Below, one piece after another: positions 1 through 11,298 of a stretch of 64,000 bases of DNA. How positions within the stretch are numbered: position 1 is the first letter of the stretch; every line of letters begins with the position of its first letter. Made by a program: the position numbers and the translations under genes. Source of the stretch: Epiperipatus broadwayi (lineage: Eukaryota; Onychophora; Udeonychophora; Euonychophora; Peripatidae); the NCBI GenBank assembly GCA_028023455.1, contig JAQFVV010006238.1, positions 1,745,478 to 1,809,477 of the forward strand, given 5' to 3'. The notes below the pieces were generated by a model. The model had not been told where the DNA came from. It saw only the letters and a list, made by a program, of their open reading frames with translations, and made no database searches.

Positions 1-154
1 TATTTGAATGTAATACAATTGTAAACATACGCTGTATAAAATAAATGCTTATTAAATTCATGTCTATTTGAGCTATCAAAAAGTTATATTTACCCCATTA
101 ATAAGGGATTTTAAAAAAATTTGTTAAATATTATGTCAAGAAAGAGAAAGCTGG

Positions 155-214
155 TTAAATTAGGTATATTGAAGCAGTCGGATCTGAGTTCGATCCTAGC
201 TTCATGTTATTTAC
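155..214 (+). repeat. Possible tRNA-like (B-box) fragment
   Basis: A good RNA polymerase III B-box-like stretch (GAGTTCGATCCTAGC) lies at about 188-203, with a short complementary pair TGAAGC/GCTTCA around it. The 5' half of a tRNA is not convincing, so this is at most a SINE remnant. Confidence 0.25.
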
Positions 215-759
215 CCTAATACTAACCTTAAATTTCCGATGCAATGGGGCTTTATACATTCAATCCACGCTAATTTCCATAATGAATAACTTATTTCAAA
301 TGCGTAGCAAAATTAATTAGTTTAGTTTAAAATTGATCAATTCTCTAAATAAATTCATGATAAAATATTCATGAATTTATATATATTAAATTGCGTGGAT
401 TGTGCGTATATATATTTGTAAATATTAAATATATATAATTGTTCGAAAGTTTCATTGCGTCGGGAATACTTGTTTTTTTTTTCACCTTTAAATAACTTGT
501 AAAGTTTCGGTGATTAAAAGCTACATTCCTTCGATAAGCTTTAAAATTCTTAAAAACAATAGTAAAGCTTTATGAATTGGAAAAAGTTAAGGATTCATTT
601 TTCTAATTAAATCATTTTCAGATTTTAAGAATTCATTATCAATTAGAGAAGGAATTCAAGCTAATTAGTTTGAAAGCCTTATCGAGGGAATGTATTTGAA
701 AACAACTAATTATAAAAAAACACATTGATAATAAAATGAGCGCTAGCCGGAGGCATCAG

Positions 760-830
760 TGAACAGTATATATAGCCCTGAAAAGTCAGGAAAAAGGAGT
801 CTTTGTTGTAAAGTAGTACAGTGAACTCTG
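760..830 (+). promoter_or_regulatory. TATA-like motif in G+C-richer sequence
   Basis: TATATATAG at about 764-772 follows a G+C-richer block with GCGCTAGCCGG at about 740-750. The sequence after it is unlike the surrounding low-complexity A/T DNA. This resembles a core promoter, for example of an LTR, but TATA-like strings are common at this base composition. No transcript start can be shown. Confidence 0.25.
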
Positions 831-1802
831 TTCGTGTTAAATTGTATTCATCATGATAGAGGGCTAGAACATCAGGAATCTGGCTACGGTTCCATGAAGT
901 CCCTAGAAATCTTCAATGGTGCTGCTGAATCTTTCCGGACCGATCAGACTGCTAACATCATGAAAAGCTACTAAAAATGCTGTTCCAATAATCAACCAAA
1001 TGGTGCCTACGTTTCACCGACTTGGATGTGTAACTTAAGAACCTAGCACGGAAGGGTAATATATTTCTCATGAACTCTAAACTCTCTGGCCAGTTCGAAC
1101 TTTATTTTACACTCCTTTTTAAGAGCTCTTTATTCTCTAATGTAAAAATCTTTCTAACACCTTTTATTTACGCTATTGTAAATCTATATCTTAATTCTTT
1201 AATCTCTAGTCTTTAAACTTTTCTCTTCTTACTTGGCGGTTCAGTTAATATATATATTTGTGTGCTTTATTAATGTTCGTATTTAAAATTATATGCCAAT
1301 AATCTCTCGACTCGATGAGCTCCTTTGTTCTATTTGCCTCACGCAAATAATATATTAATTTTAAATAGTAATTCTCGCCCATTAGAACTAAATTTATAAG
1401 TTCTATCAATCATCAAGTCGAAAGAAATATTACATGTTTACTATTTTTATAATTGGCTAATAATCAATTATTAGCTCTGTTTTTACCTATGTCCCCAGCT
1501 CCTATCTAATACACAAAGGTTTATATATTCACAAAATGTTAAAATATTATTTTCTCGTTCCACTAATATTTATTAACTCAAATATAATGTTAAATGTTTT
1601 ATTGCAAAAGGGCCGATAAAGGGTTAAATAGATTCTAATTCAACTTTTGTTATTTGTATTAAGATTCAGTAAGAGCACGATGATTAGGGCATAATTAATA
1701 TAACTTACAAATACTTTCAAATAGTTTGTTAAAAGCTCATTTGACTTTAATTAATTGATCAAGTTATCACGTCGAGCATTCTACTGGGTTTCATTTTTCA
1801 AC

Positions 1803-2082
1803 GATGACCATCAAGTCATCATCGTCGAATGTTGCTGACGCAGGGCAATCTTCCGCTCCGTTAGGCTGGTCGGTGATCATATTCTCTTATTTAAATTTCT
1901 CAAGGAAGAAAGTACCTCCTTTTGTATTCATTAGTCAAAGGGCGTAAGACTTGTTAGATGCAAGCCGCCATAGGACTTCAATCATCGACTAGCGATCATA
2001 TTCAGTTTTACTCTCTGCCTCGTAAGCCGCCAGTACCGTTGCATCTCTGTTCCGGTAAAACCCGCTCCATGCTCGTAATTCG
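1803..2082 (-). pseudogene. Coding-like frame with three internal stops, unidentified
   Basis: On the minus strand a single frame from about 2082 down to 1803 reads as ordinary mixed-composition protein. It begins LHHELRAWSGFYRNRD and ends TFDDDDLMVIVEK followed by TGA. It is broken by TAG, TGA and TAA in the same frame, and no frame change is needed. The last open piece starts at a Met near 1888. The plus strand of the same block is also open for 48 codons (start 1804, TAA near 1948). Which strand was coding, if either, is unresolved. I recognise no family; a broken retroelement gag-like region is one possibility. Confidence 0.25.
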
Positions 2083-2948
2083 TGATGAAGTGATTTAAAT
2101 TAAAGTCGAACAAATTCTCAGATATATTATTAATTCAATAAGTTTCAAATCAATTTTAACGTTATGCCCTAAAATACGTTTTGCTCTTCATGAGTAGATT
2201 TCCGAACGTGAAAATAAATCTCACATTCCACCGTAATAAAATTAGGACAATCATTTCCGTTCTTAATGAATACCTTTATCCGCCTTTATATTTCTCATTG
2301 GGGGCATAGACATAGAATTCTATGTTGTGTAATAATTGTTGGCATATGATAAGGACCGCCACTCTTATTATATTTGTAAATTCTCTTAAAGACTAGAGGT
2401 AATTAATGCATTCTATGTTTTATGGAAACGAAACAAATTATTCTTATTAAATATTTTCTAACATACTTGGTTTCTCAGTTCATCATTCTTTTATAATTAT
2501 TTAAATGTTAATACTCGCTGTCTGTGTTGGCAACCCGAACATACATATGATTCAATTTATAAAATTATTCAAAGTATATAAATTCTTAGATATTAGTGTT
2601 ACTCAGGAGTCTCTAGTCCTCACCAACCGTTGAGCTAGTTCTTGGCGCATTGCACTGTGCCGTCGATTTCTGCTATCTGAGCTGTTGAGTTGGGTTTGAA
2701 TTCAGTTTTGGTTCAGCTGAGTTTGAATCCGATTTGACTTGCGGTGGTGGTGGGTTTCGACCAGTACAATATAAAAAAAGTTTAAAATTTAAAAATCTGT
2801 AAAAACATTTTTCAAAAAATGTTAGAAATTAAGATTTATTTATGAAAAGAATTGGCATTTAAATTAGAAGTGAGATATAATTACTAGAAATTTAGAAGTA
2901 GAAGTAGAAGACAGTTTAAAAAAAACAAAAACATTATTTTTGCAAACA

Positions 2949-3420
2949 TCTAAAGACATGGTATTTTCTTGAAGGTTTATGATGATGATGTTCTAGTTTT
3001 ATTTTTATATTGGACTATTTCCACCATCTAATATGCGTATTGGATGTCTTTAGAAAAATTTAACTTTATTTAAATATTTCAAATACATTCAACTTTTAAT
3101 AATGACACATCAAACGGGTTAGTATATGCACAATGTTTCAAGAGGTATTATTCCCCCCTCTTCTTCAGATGTTGCTGGCCTGACCAGCATCCAGGTTTGA
3201 ATCCCATGTTAGTACTCTCACTGGTCAGGCCAGCAGCACCCAAAGAAGAGGGGAGAACAATTAATATCTCTTGAAACATTGTGCATATACTAACCTAATT
3301 GATGTGCTATTATTAACAGTTGAATGTATTTCAAATATTTAAATTTTTCTAAAGTCAGTCAATATGCATATTAGATGATGGAAATACTCCAGTATAAAAT
3401 ACAATCTAAAGACATGCCAT
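2949..3420. mobile_element. Foldback element with ~200-bp inverted arms
   Basis: Arms at about 2995-3190 and 3215-3402 are inverted copies of each other. For example, the left arm's CCACCATCTAATATGCGTAT matches the reverse complement of the right arm's ATATGCATATTAGATGATGG. The tip is a G+C-rich hairpin (GCTGGCCTGACCAG / CTGGTCAGGCCAGC) around a B-box-like GGTTTGAATCCC. A same-orientation repeat, CTAAAGACATG, lies outside the arms near 2951 and 3406. There is no coding capacity. It is best called a non-autonomous foldback or MITE-like element; the arms have diverged, so it is old. Confidence 0.7.
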
Positions 3421-3824
3421 ACATTTCATTCTAGATCTTTTTTATGCATTTCTGCTTTGTGCTATGAAAATGAAAGGTGAACAGTGAGGAAAAAAGAAGA
3501 GCAAAAGTCTTGGATTTTTTAAACAATAATATAGGCAAAGAGTCTTGAAACACAATAAAATACTCAAAGAAAGTGATCCACTGATTAAACCTGAAATTTT
3601 GTCTGAAGCACAATGATTACTTGTCTTTATTGATTTTTTATATAAAGAAAGCAACTCTGTTTATTAGAAAAGTGCCAAATGTTACAAAAAAGAAGAGGGT
3701 GATCTTCGTAGAGATGGGTGCATGTCTTCATCACAATAAAGGGTCTTTAGGCATTTGGTAGGCAAACAAATAATAAATCATTCTTAAAAAATGCCATTCA
3801 TAAAGTCACCAGGAATTGTAGGTG
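3421..3824. other. No recognisable feature
   Basis: A/T-rich sequence. Two short minus-strand frames here are phenylalanine- and serine-rich and show no domain. I see nothing supportable. Confidence 0.5.
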
Positions 3825-4010
3825 TATGGATAGATAGACAGGAAGACAGATGGATGGATCGATGATAGTTGGGTAGGTGGGTAGACAAGTGGACAGTTTA
3901 ACTATGGTTGGATGAATTGATGGGTGAGAGTGTGCGAATTTATAAATGGATAGATAGATGAATGGATGGATAGGTAAATGGAGAATGTGTATGTGGATAA
4001 GTGAATAGTG
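3825..4010. repeat. Degenerate GATA/GGAT tetranucleotide repeat
   Basis: Runs of GATA, GGAT, GATG, GACA and GGTA follow one another for about 180 bp with many interruptions (for example GGATAGATAGACAGG and ATGGATGGATAGG). This is an old, decayed tetranucleotide microsatellite. Confidence 0.7.
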
Positions 4011-5439
4011 TAACTAAAAAATCTGTTATAATTTATTACTGAGTACATAAAATATGTGTATATTTATAATTCTTACTGCAACAATTACTAGCCTTTTGTG
4101 AATATGTGACAAATATGTATATATAGACATATGTTTATTATTACACTTTTATATGTTTTTATAAAATCTTTTTTTTTTTCTATAATTTTATAATATAGAG
4201 TAATGTTTTATTTCATTTTACCTGATTGCGATATGCAGACATATGCTTTTCACTTGAGATTTGGGGCTTATACAGTCATTTTTACATGTAAGATGATTTA
4301 TTTATCACGAAATAATGTGTTCTTTTTGCCAGGAGGAGACGTGTCTGATCTCAGCTAGCTTTTCTTTAAATGATATCCAGTCTGCTACTTATTAATTCAG
4401 CACCTGGTGGTGTCTGTGGTCAACCATTTTCATTTACTAAATGTATAAAATATTCATAGCAATTCCTACTAGCCTCAGTGATGGAATGCAAATGCTTTCT
4501 GAGACCACACATTTTGTGATTCACAATTATCTACTTCTCCATCCAAAATGTGGACTCCCAAGTGAAGCAGCAGCAAAAAATGGGGATTGTTTTAGAGGAA
4601 TTAAATCTGAGAGTGAGGTGACCAAACGCATTCTGAATTGTGCTGTCTGGATAAACTAGGAATCAAATTTATAATCTGTACAGACAAAAACCAATCCTTC
4701 ATTTTATCCTTACTGATGGATATCCTACATCCTCAAACTGTTTTCAAATGTGCCATTAGCATTCCCATCAGGCTTCTTTTTGTCTGAGTTTGTTCAGCAC
4801 TTTGTAAAGGTAATCAAATCTACTCACTGAGGCTACAACTTAATTGTATCATATTGCTCACAAGTTATTCTAAAAGAATGTTTTTTAAAGAGAAGAGAAA
4901 ATTACTTTGGCAAACTTTCAGAAGTTTATGCTAATCCTGCTTTATATTTCCAATATTTTTTCACGTTCGAGAATTAAATCACATTTAAAGGTGAATAAAT
5001 AGTTTGTACCTATAATAAATACATTGCTTTTGTAATATAATTGTAAAAATTCTACTGCTTTTAAATAAAGTTGAGTAAGCTTTTTAGAAACGCGCGCGTG
5101 CACACCCACACCCACCTATATTTACTTATCTCTATGGTGAGGGAATTCTTTTGCAGAAAGCTCTGACATGACTATATTATCTTTCACCTGTGTTATATGT
5201 AATGACTTAATCATCCTCTAGATTAATAGGGTATTGTAATCAAGCAATGGACTTAATCATTACCATCCGCTTAACACACTTTATTTTAGCATTTTCATTT
5301 TTAAAACTGCTTGCATTGATGCATTTATTTTTTATTCTAATTATCTCTTTTTATTCTCAACACACATTTGACACTTATCAATTAAACTAGTAATTTGGTA
5401 TTTATACGTGCACACTGAACAATGATAAAGATATGTATA
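4011..5439. other. No gene; one CG/CA-rich tract
   Basis: Ordinary A/T-rich DNA. A 72-codon plus-strand frame starting at 4441 has no recognisable domain and is probably chance. A short alternating purine-pyrimidine tract (ACGCGCGCGTGCACACCCACACC) lies at about 5090-5112. Confidence 0.5.
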
Positions 5440-5442
5440 AGA

Positions 5443-5504
5443 GATTGTGTTTGGGCTTACTGATAAGTGCCGTTTCAGCATGAAATGTGCATCTTGGGAA
5501 TCAT
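5443..5504 (+). ncRNA. Decayed hammerhead ribozyme motif (HHR1)
   Basis: Type I hammerhead layout. The core box is CTGATAA at 5460-5466 (consensus CTGATGA, so the catalytic G8 is changed). Stem II GTGC/GCAT is at 5467-5481, GAAA at 5482-5485, and a 3-bp stem III ATG/CAT with a 2-nt loop precedes C17 at 5493. Stem I is weak: GATT/AATC outer pairing, with a poor inner helix. The G8 change predicts loss of self-cleavage. Confidence 0.5.
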
Positions 5505-5653
5505 AGTTCTTTAATCATCCATCATCAGATTTTCAATTGGATGGACGGTTGAAGAGTTGGAGTGTGGAGTATATTGAAACCTGTCCATTAAAGTCTGAGG
5601 TTTGGCTATCTTAATATATATCTGAACACTTATAGCATATATGTGTGGAGATG

Positions 5654-5712
5654 GTAATCTGAACCAACTCATGATTGCTGGTTTAGCATGTAATACGTAT
5701 ATTGGTGATTAT
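5654..5712 (+). ncRNA. Decayed hammerhead ribozyme motif (HHR2)
   Basis: The fold matches the intact copies. Stem I has outer helix TAATC/GATTA (5655-5659 with 5707-5711) and inner CCAA/TTGG (5664-5667 with 5702-5705). Stem II TGCT/AGCA lies at 5675-5689. Stem III is ATA/TAT with a CG loop, and A17 is at 5701. The core is broken twice: CTCATGA instead of CTGATGA (5668-5674) and GTAA instead of GAAA (5690-5693). It should be inactive, but the helices are fully preserved. Confidence 0.65.
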
Positions 5713-5808
5713 TTATCTTTTCAACATATATGTGTTCAAGTGTATCAGTGTTATGAGATAGTGTGGAGAGTGTTGGGTCATGTGTAAGTCTGTGCTCATA
5801 TACCCTAT

Positions 5809-6410
5809 ATATTACATACATATCTTTGGTCATATGTTAATGATTACACCCTCCGCAGCGTATAAAAAGTGGATAGAAACCAGTTCCTACCTTGCGTGAG
5901 ATTGGTGTAGTGAACATCACACTATAAAAATATTCTCTGAGTAGATAATCTCTAGTTTAATAAATGACATAAAAATTATGTCTTACTCTGCTATTTTCTT
6001 GTTCATATTTTTAGTCCTCTTCTTCACATCATTACTTCTTTCTTTCAATGTTTTACACCTTTTTTCACTTATAAATATTTTGCATGATCTTTGGATTATC
6101 TATTTCATAATTTTTCATGCCCAATTTATTTATTTTTCCTCATATTTTTTTAATAAAAATCCATTTCTTGCCCTATTTTTTTTTTTCCATTTGTGATTAA
6201 TTCTAAATCTTCTTTGTGGGTTTTTTTTTTAAATTATATATATATATACCCTTTTTTCTAAAATTTTCAAATATTTTATGTATATATTTAGAACAGTGTA
6301 GACTTTGGCTCCTTTTATTAATTTCTGTTTTAAAAGACAACAAACTAAATTATTATTTGATACTATTTTTCTTTTGTCTGTGTGTAAATTAACATACTTC
6401 TGAAATTACG
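5809..6410. other. No gene; TATA-like and A-box-like strings
   Basis: GCGTATAAAAAGTGG at about 5858-5872 resembles a TATA box, and TTGGTGTAGTGAACATCACA at about 5904-5923 resembles a tRNA A-box region, but neither leads to a recognisable gene. The 72-codon plus-strand frame at 5978 is very F/L-rich over a T-rich tract and is judged spurious. Confidence 0.4.
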
Positions 6411-6930
6411 TTAATGTATATAATTCATGCTCTACGTTATAATACGTCAATAAATTGAATGCTTATGTACAATTCATGCTAAAGTACAGGCGGGTCCACT
6501 CTGATCTTCGTTTATTGAAGGAGTTGTATTAGTTTACATATATCTCGCTGGAAGTTTCCAGTAGCTTCTGCATAAATTTCATCTATATTAGAGCTACCGC
6601 TAATTATATTTACAACTATTAAGTGAAGATTAATTTAATACTTAGACGTTTAAATATGAGGCCCATCCTTTCCATCTGATTATAGTAGTGATTTCAAAAT
6701 AGCTCATGCTAAACTCCATTAATATATATAATCCATGCTCTGCATTGTACATCAATAAATTCAGTGTTTATATATGATGCAAGCTAAAGTACAGATAGTC
6801 CAATTTATACTTTTTCATTTATTGACAGAGTTGCATTAATTTACTTGTAGCTTGCTAAAGATTTTTAGTAGTTTCCATATAAACTTCATCTACATTTGAG
6901 CTATAGTAAATTATGTTTATATCTGTTAAA
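6411..6930. repeat. Two-unit tandem duplication, period ~308 bp
   Basis: A unit starting at 6411 (TTAATGTATATAATTCATGC) recurs at 6719 (TTAATATATATAATCCATGC). The two stay in register for about 210 bp through GCTAAAGTACAG and then TTCATCTA.ATT.GAGCTA. Divergence is substantial, so the duplication is old. There is no coding capacity. The unit family was not identified. Confidence 0.65.
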
Positions 6931-8563
6931 ACAATAAAATCTACCTTGTGCAGTGTAATGAAAAGGTTGATGATGTATTAAAAGTAAATAATTTTGTAAT
7001 CTTAATTTGTTCAATTGTTTTCATTTTATCATTTGAATACTCAGACTTTTTGAGTACTGATGCATTTGTAATAAAAATGATTTCTTATACAACTTGTAGC
7101 ATTGTTTCCAGATAGGAAGAAAAACTAGACCTTCTGACATTTTAGACTATACCCTGTTGCCACTTTCACTTTTTTCTGTCACTGACTATTGTTTTTGTGA
7201 TCTCGCTTTATAGATGTAGTTTCACATGGTATTGTTTTCATGAACCTATCATATACATATGCATTAATATGGATGATAATGATGACACATTGCAGGACAA
7301 AATCAGCATTCTCAATTCCCATTTAGTTTGTAGCACATGTGTTCTTAATCCCCAATAATGTCATTATTTCTCTGCATAAATTAATCCTATGGTAGTGTTG
7401 TGATATTCAAAGCTAAAAATATATGAACTATAGCATGGCTCTGCCATTTCTGATGACCTCTCTAGCAACAAATCATTCAATTAATTTATCTAATTTCATC
7501 GTTGTTTTCAGAAACAAAAATGGAGTGGGGTGAATATTTTGAACAAGATAAATTATGCCAGGGTTACAGCCTCTCATATATTAAAATATGTTGTTTCCAA
7601 AATTATGGAATAGTGCAAGAGTTACAGGAATAAAGGAATGTGAATAAGATTATGCAAGTGATCAGATTATCAAAAGGGAAGGTGCCAAACATTGTGGGTA
7701 ATATATTCCCACAAGTCTGAAAATATGAGAAAGTTAAGTTTTTAATATGAAGGAGTAAAACAAATGCAAAACAATCTGATAATAAAAAGGGCAAAAGATT
7801 GAAGAATGGAGAAGAGAAAGTATGATAGGTTGTATTTTGCATTAAAATGAATATCATTGAGGAGATTTGGGATGGAATATATAAAAGAAAGATTATTACT
7901 AGAGCTCTAAATTAAATTTGTAAGGATGATAAATAAGAACTATATATATATATATATATACTGGTTAAAATAAAATACTGTGTGAAAACATGCTTAATGT
8001 GAATAAAAGAAATAGAGATAATGAATTGATCATTAAAATTAATTCTTTAATAGATATTGTAAAGTACATTAAAAGTACTTTGGATACTTTGACCAAAAAT
8101 TGAAGTTGTCTTAACTTTATCAACTAACAACAATTGAAATAACATTGACACAAATTTATTATATTTTTTTCTTCCATTAATCTATTACATTTTTTCTACC
8201 TTTTATAAATTTTTCTGAAAATATTTTTGTTTTTAATTCTTTAATCAGTTTCATCTGATAATTTGTCTCAATATCTCTTATTCAAAATTGTTTAAACAAA
8301 TTAAAAACAATACAGGTTTACAAAAATATATTTAATAAAATATTTTATAGCAATTGCTTTTTTATATATGTGATTATTTAACTAATTCTTTTTTTTTTTG
8401 TTTGTTTTCTGTTTGTAAAATCTTGAACTTAAGGTTTATTCACTTTCCAATTTCTGATTTAGTTGTATCATTTCTGATGACAATACAGTTTTTGTTTAGA
8501 GTTTATAAACAATTTTAGAAAAAAAAGTTATAAGGAAAAATTCAAATTTTTAATTCCAATATG
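6931..8563. other. No recognisable feature apart from an (AT)n tract
   Basis: A/T-rich DNA with an (AT)n tract at about 7941-7960. An 84-codon minus-strand frame at 7603-7857 has no domain I can name. Confidence 0.5.
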
Positions 8564-9222
8564 GGATGTGATGTGATGCACTGTGACTTCTCCTTAAACA
8601 GAGTCAAGAATCTCTCAACACCTATGCCCAGAGAAACCTGTTAGCCACTTTACCTTCCCTTTCTTTCCATTGTTTTCCCATAATCTGCTCCATCCCATTT
8701 CCACAATATAATCTTTGTCAACTCTATGGCCTTTATATCTAAATCCCCCTTATCTTTTCCCAAACCCAGCATAAAAACCAATAACCCACTTTCTGTATAA
8801 CCACTTTGTTCATATTGATTCTTCCATAACTTCATTATTTGTATCCTTTCTTCTTTCAAGCATTTACATTCAATTAAAAGATGCCTAATATTTTCTATGC
8901 CTTCCTTACACAATTTGCAGACTAAATTACCCATATTTTTTTTTCCATTTACATGTATATTCTCTTGTTCTAAAGATCCTGTTCGAGCATTAAACAATAA
9001 ACTACTTTTCTTGCTATTATCACAAATTAACTCGCATCCAATGTTCCATATATTTCTATATTTATTTAAACTCTTTTTACTCTCCATACTAGTTCTCCAT
9101 CTCTCCAACTCCCTATTCTTTATTAATGCTTCCATTCTTTTCTCCCACTATAAAACTCAACAATCCTCCTAACACAATCATCCCACCTTTTGTACAATTC
9201 ATCACTCTTCATGATATTGGCA
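8564..9222 (-). pseudogene. 5'-truncated LINE, C-terminal zinc-knuckle piece (copy 2)
   Basis: The minus-strand frame at 8650-9135 (161 codons) matches the C-terminus of the LINE at 9512-11298 and the copy at 51.64 kb. It contains a Cys-Cys-His-Cys pattern in CKLCKEGIENIRHLLIEC and the downstream block LWKWDG. Such a CCHC-like element after the reverse transcriptase is typical of several non-LTR clades. Upstream, KRWDDC appears around 9180-9200, so homology extends a little beyond the open frame before the truncation point. The 3' end carries a GTGAT-type tail at 8566-8578 (seen on the plus strand). It is a dead-on-arrival copy with a frame still open. Confidence 0.75.
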
Positions 9223-9511
9223 TCTAGTGATGTTAATTATATCTAAATATTTTTTATTTGTAGTTTCTCAAATAGTATAAACTATAAAGTACAAATATAT
9301 ATATAATTAAAGAAACATTTTCATTCATAATAAATGTATTAAAAAATAAAACATAATTTTTTGTTTGCCTTTACAAATAGAAGCTTTGGATGATTATATT
9401 AAGAAAAAGTATCAGTACCAATCTGTATATCAGATTTATTACAAATAATTGTCACTTTCTTGTATCAATGCCAAGTAGATATTAGTTTCAAGGGTTCCGA
9501 TGAATATATTG
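9223..9511. other. Spacer between two LINE copies
   Basis: About 290 bp of A/T-rich sequence between two same-strand LINE copies. The string ATATTGGCAT occurs at both edges of the spacer (about 9213 and 9504), possibly a trace of an insertion-site duplication. No gene. Confidence 0.4.
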
Positions 9512-11298
9512 GCATTGTGATGTGATGTGATGTATTTTTGGCTTCTCTTTAAACGAAGTCAAGAATATCTCAGCAATTATGCCCAGATAAACCTGTTAGC
9601 CATTTTATTCTCCATTCCCCACTCTTAAGTCTTCCCATATTCTGCCCATCCCATTTCCACAACATAATCTTTATTAACTCTGTGGCCCTTTATATCTAAA
9701 CCCTCCTTATCATAAAAACTAATAATTCACTTTCTGTATAGTCACTTTGTTCATGTCTATTCTTCCATAACTTTATTATCTGTACCCTTTCTGCTTTCAA
9801 GCATTTACATTCAATCAACAGGTGCCTAACATTTTCTATACCTTCCTTACACAATTTGCACACTAAATTATCCATTTACATGTATATTCTCTTGTTGCTA
9901 AAGATCCCGTTCAAGCCTTAAATAATAAACTACTTTCCTTACTATTATATAAATTAACTCGCATGCAATATCCCGTTTACTTCTATATATATTTAAACTC
10001 TTCTTACCTTCCATATTAGTTCTCCATCTCTCCAACTCCCTATTTTTTTATTAATGCTTCTATTCTTTTCTTCCATTCCTTACCTATAACATTCAACAAT
10101 CATCCCATCTTTTATACCAGTATATTGATATAAATTCTTTATCCAAATCTTTCGCATACTGCATTGCCTTTCTCACCCATCTTGTTGCCTGCCCTTTACT
10201 CATAACCCAATTGAACACTATTTTGGCTATTCTTTTACTATCCATAAACTGCAACCTACCAAACATTTTCATTTTACTTTTTGCATCTCTCATATAAAAA
10301 CTTGACCATCCCATTTCTCCTTGAATTGCCTCCTTTGCTGTCCACATCTCTGCATCTAATGCATGTCTTCCTACTTTCCTTTGTACTTTCTCTAATTAAT
10401 CTAAAACTGTTTTACTAACCCATAATGCATCATTACCATATGTTAACCCTGCTACTGCAACTCCCTTCCATACTATTCTAGCTACATCATAGTTATTATA
10501 TGAAAATACTGTTAGTTTCTTTACCAAACCCTTTCTTTTCTTTGCTTCATTTACCAAGTTTTCCTCCCATTCATCCAAGCAATTTTCCTGATTACATAAG
10601 ATGATTCCCAAATATCTATATCTATCCACCACACTTAACTTTATATCCACCAATAAAAATTCTACATCTTCTCTTTTACCAGTATTAACCATCATTATAT
10701 TTGATTTTTCTTCACTAAATTTAATCCCCATCTCTTTACCCACCCTTGCACATGTCCTCAACATAATTTCCATATCTTCTCTTCTTTCTGCACACAAAAA
10801 GATATCTGCAAAAAAAAGATCCGACAAAATATATATTCCCTTGCCACCTATTAATGGTATCTTTACCCCTCTTCCTAATCTTTTATTGCTTTCTCCATTT
10901 CACTAAAAAACAACAAAAACAAAATAGGTGACATAGGGCATCCTTGCCTTAATCCCACTCCATTTTTAACTTTAACTGATTCTATATCCCCTAACTGGTA
11001 AGTATAATAATTATTTTCATATAATTTCTTAATAATATTTACTAAAGCTTCATCCATTCCCAAATTGGCTAAGCTTACCCATAATCTATTTCTATTTACT
11101 CTATCATATGCTTTCTCTATATCTATAAAACTCATATATAATGATCTATCTGAATTCCTACTCATCTCCATAAGCTGTGTAACTACAAACAAACTATCTC
11201 CTATACACCTATCTGACCTAAAACCTCCTTGCATTTCCCCCACTACTTTATTCTCTACCATCCATTTTACAACTCTTCCAGTTACCATATATTGTTAA
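9512..11298 (-). pseudogene. 5'-truncated non-LTR retrotransposon, RT plus C-terminal domain (copy 1)
   Basis: Read on the minus strand, the element starts inside the reverse transcriptase. Fragment 11288-10875 holds GGFRSDR, FIDIEKAYDRVNR (catalytic Asp of motif A) and GLRQGCPMSPILF (motif B). After a frameshift, 10827-10396 holds the active-site region as FFADIFLC where FADD is expected, so the second catalytic Asp is missing, then KYRYLG-like and YGNDALW motifs. 10347-10093 continues with AKEAIQGEMGW. A decayed CCHC-like C-terminus follows at about 10090-9600. The 3' end is a (GTGAT)n tail at 9516-9530. There is no endonuclease: the copy is 5'-truncated. The clade is unresolved (RTE/CR1-like by motif style). 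Confidence 0.85.

Larger units (their letters stand above)
1..2770. other. Unassigned, relatively G+C-rich stretch
   Basis: This stretch contains more C, G and CpG than the rest of the window and lacks the foldback and LINE signatures seen later. Blocks near 1800-2080 and 2590-2765 are the most G+C-rich. I see no terminal repeats, primer-binding site or recognisable domain. It could be the regulatory or untranslated part of an LTR element, or host sequence near a gene outside the window. Neither is demonstrated. Confidence 0.3.
5440..5808 (+). mobile_element. Hammerhead-bearing retroposon-like repeat, copy 1
   Basis: This is the longest of three copies of one dispersed repeat; the others are at 22922-23150 and 47506-47828, in reverse orientation. 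Shared blocks include GTGTGGAGATGGTAATCTG, TCAAGTGTATCAGTG and the right end GTGCTCATATACC. This copy carries two hammerhead-like motifs with predicted cleavage sites 208 nt apart. There is no protein coding. The dispersed copies, common right end and ribozyme motifs suggest a small non-autonomous retroposon, similar in concept to animal retrozymes. Mobility is inferred, not shown. Confidence 0.65.

Noticed and set aside
5978-6196. Hydrophobic 72-codon frame resembling a membrane protein
   Set aside because: It runs over a T-rich low-complexity tract, where Phe/Leu-rich frames arise by chance.
6490-6530. CTCTGAT...GAAGGAG as a further hammerhead
   Set aside because: The second invariant box is absent and the second tandem unit does not preserve the pairing.
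8897-11298. Plus-strand frames of 77-101 codons (8897, 10601, 11065)
   Set aside because: They lie opposite the minus-strand LINE coding sequence and are shadows of it.
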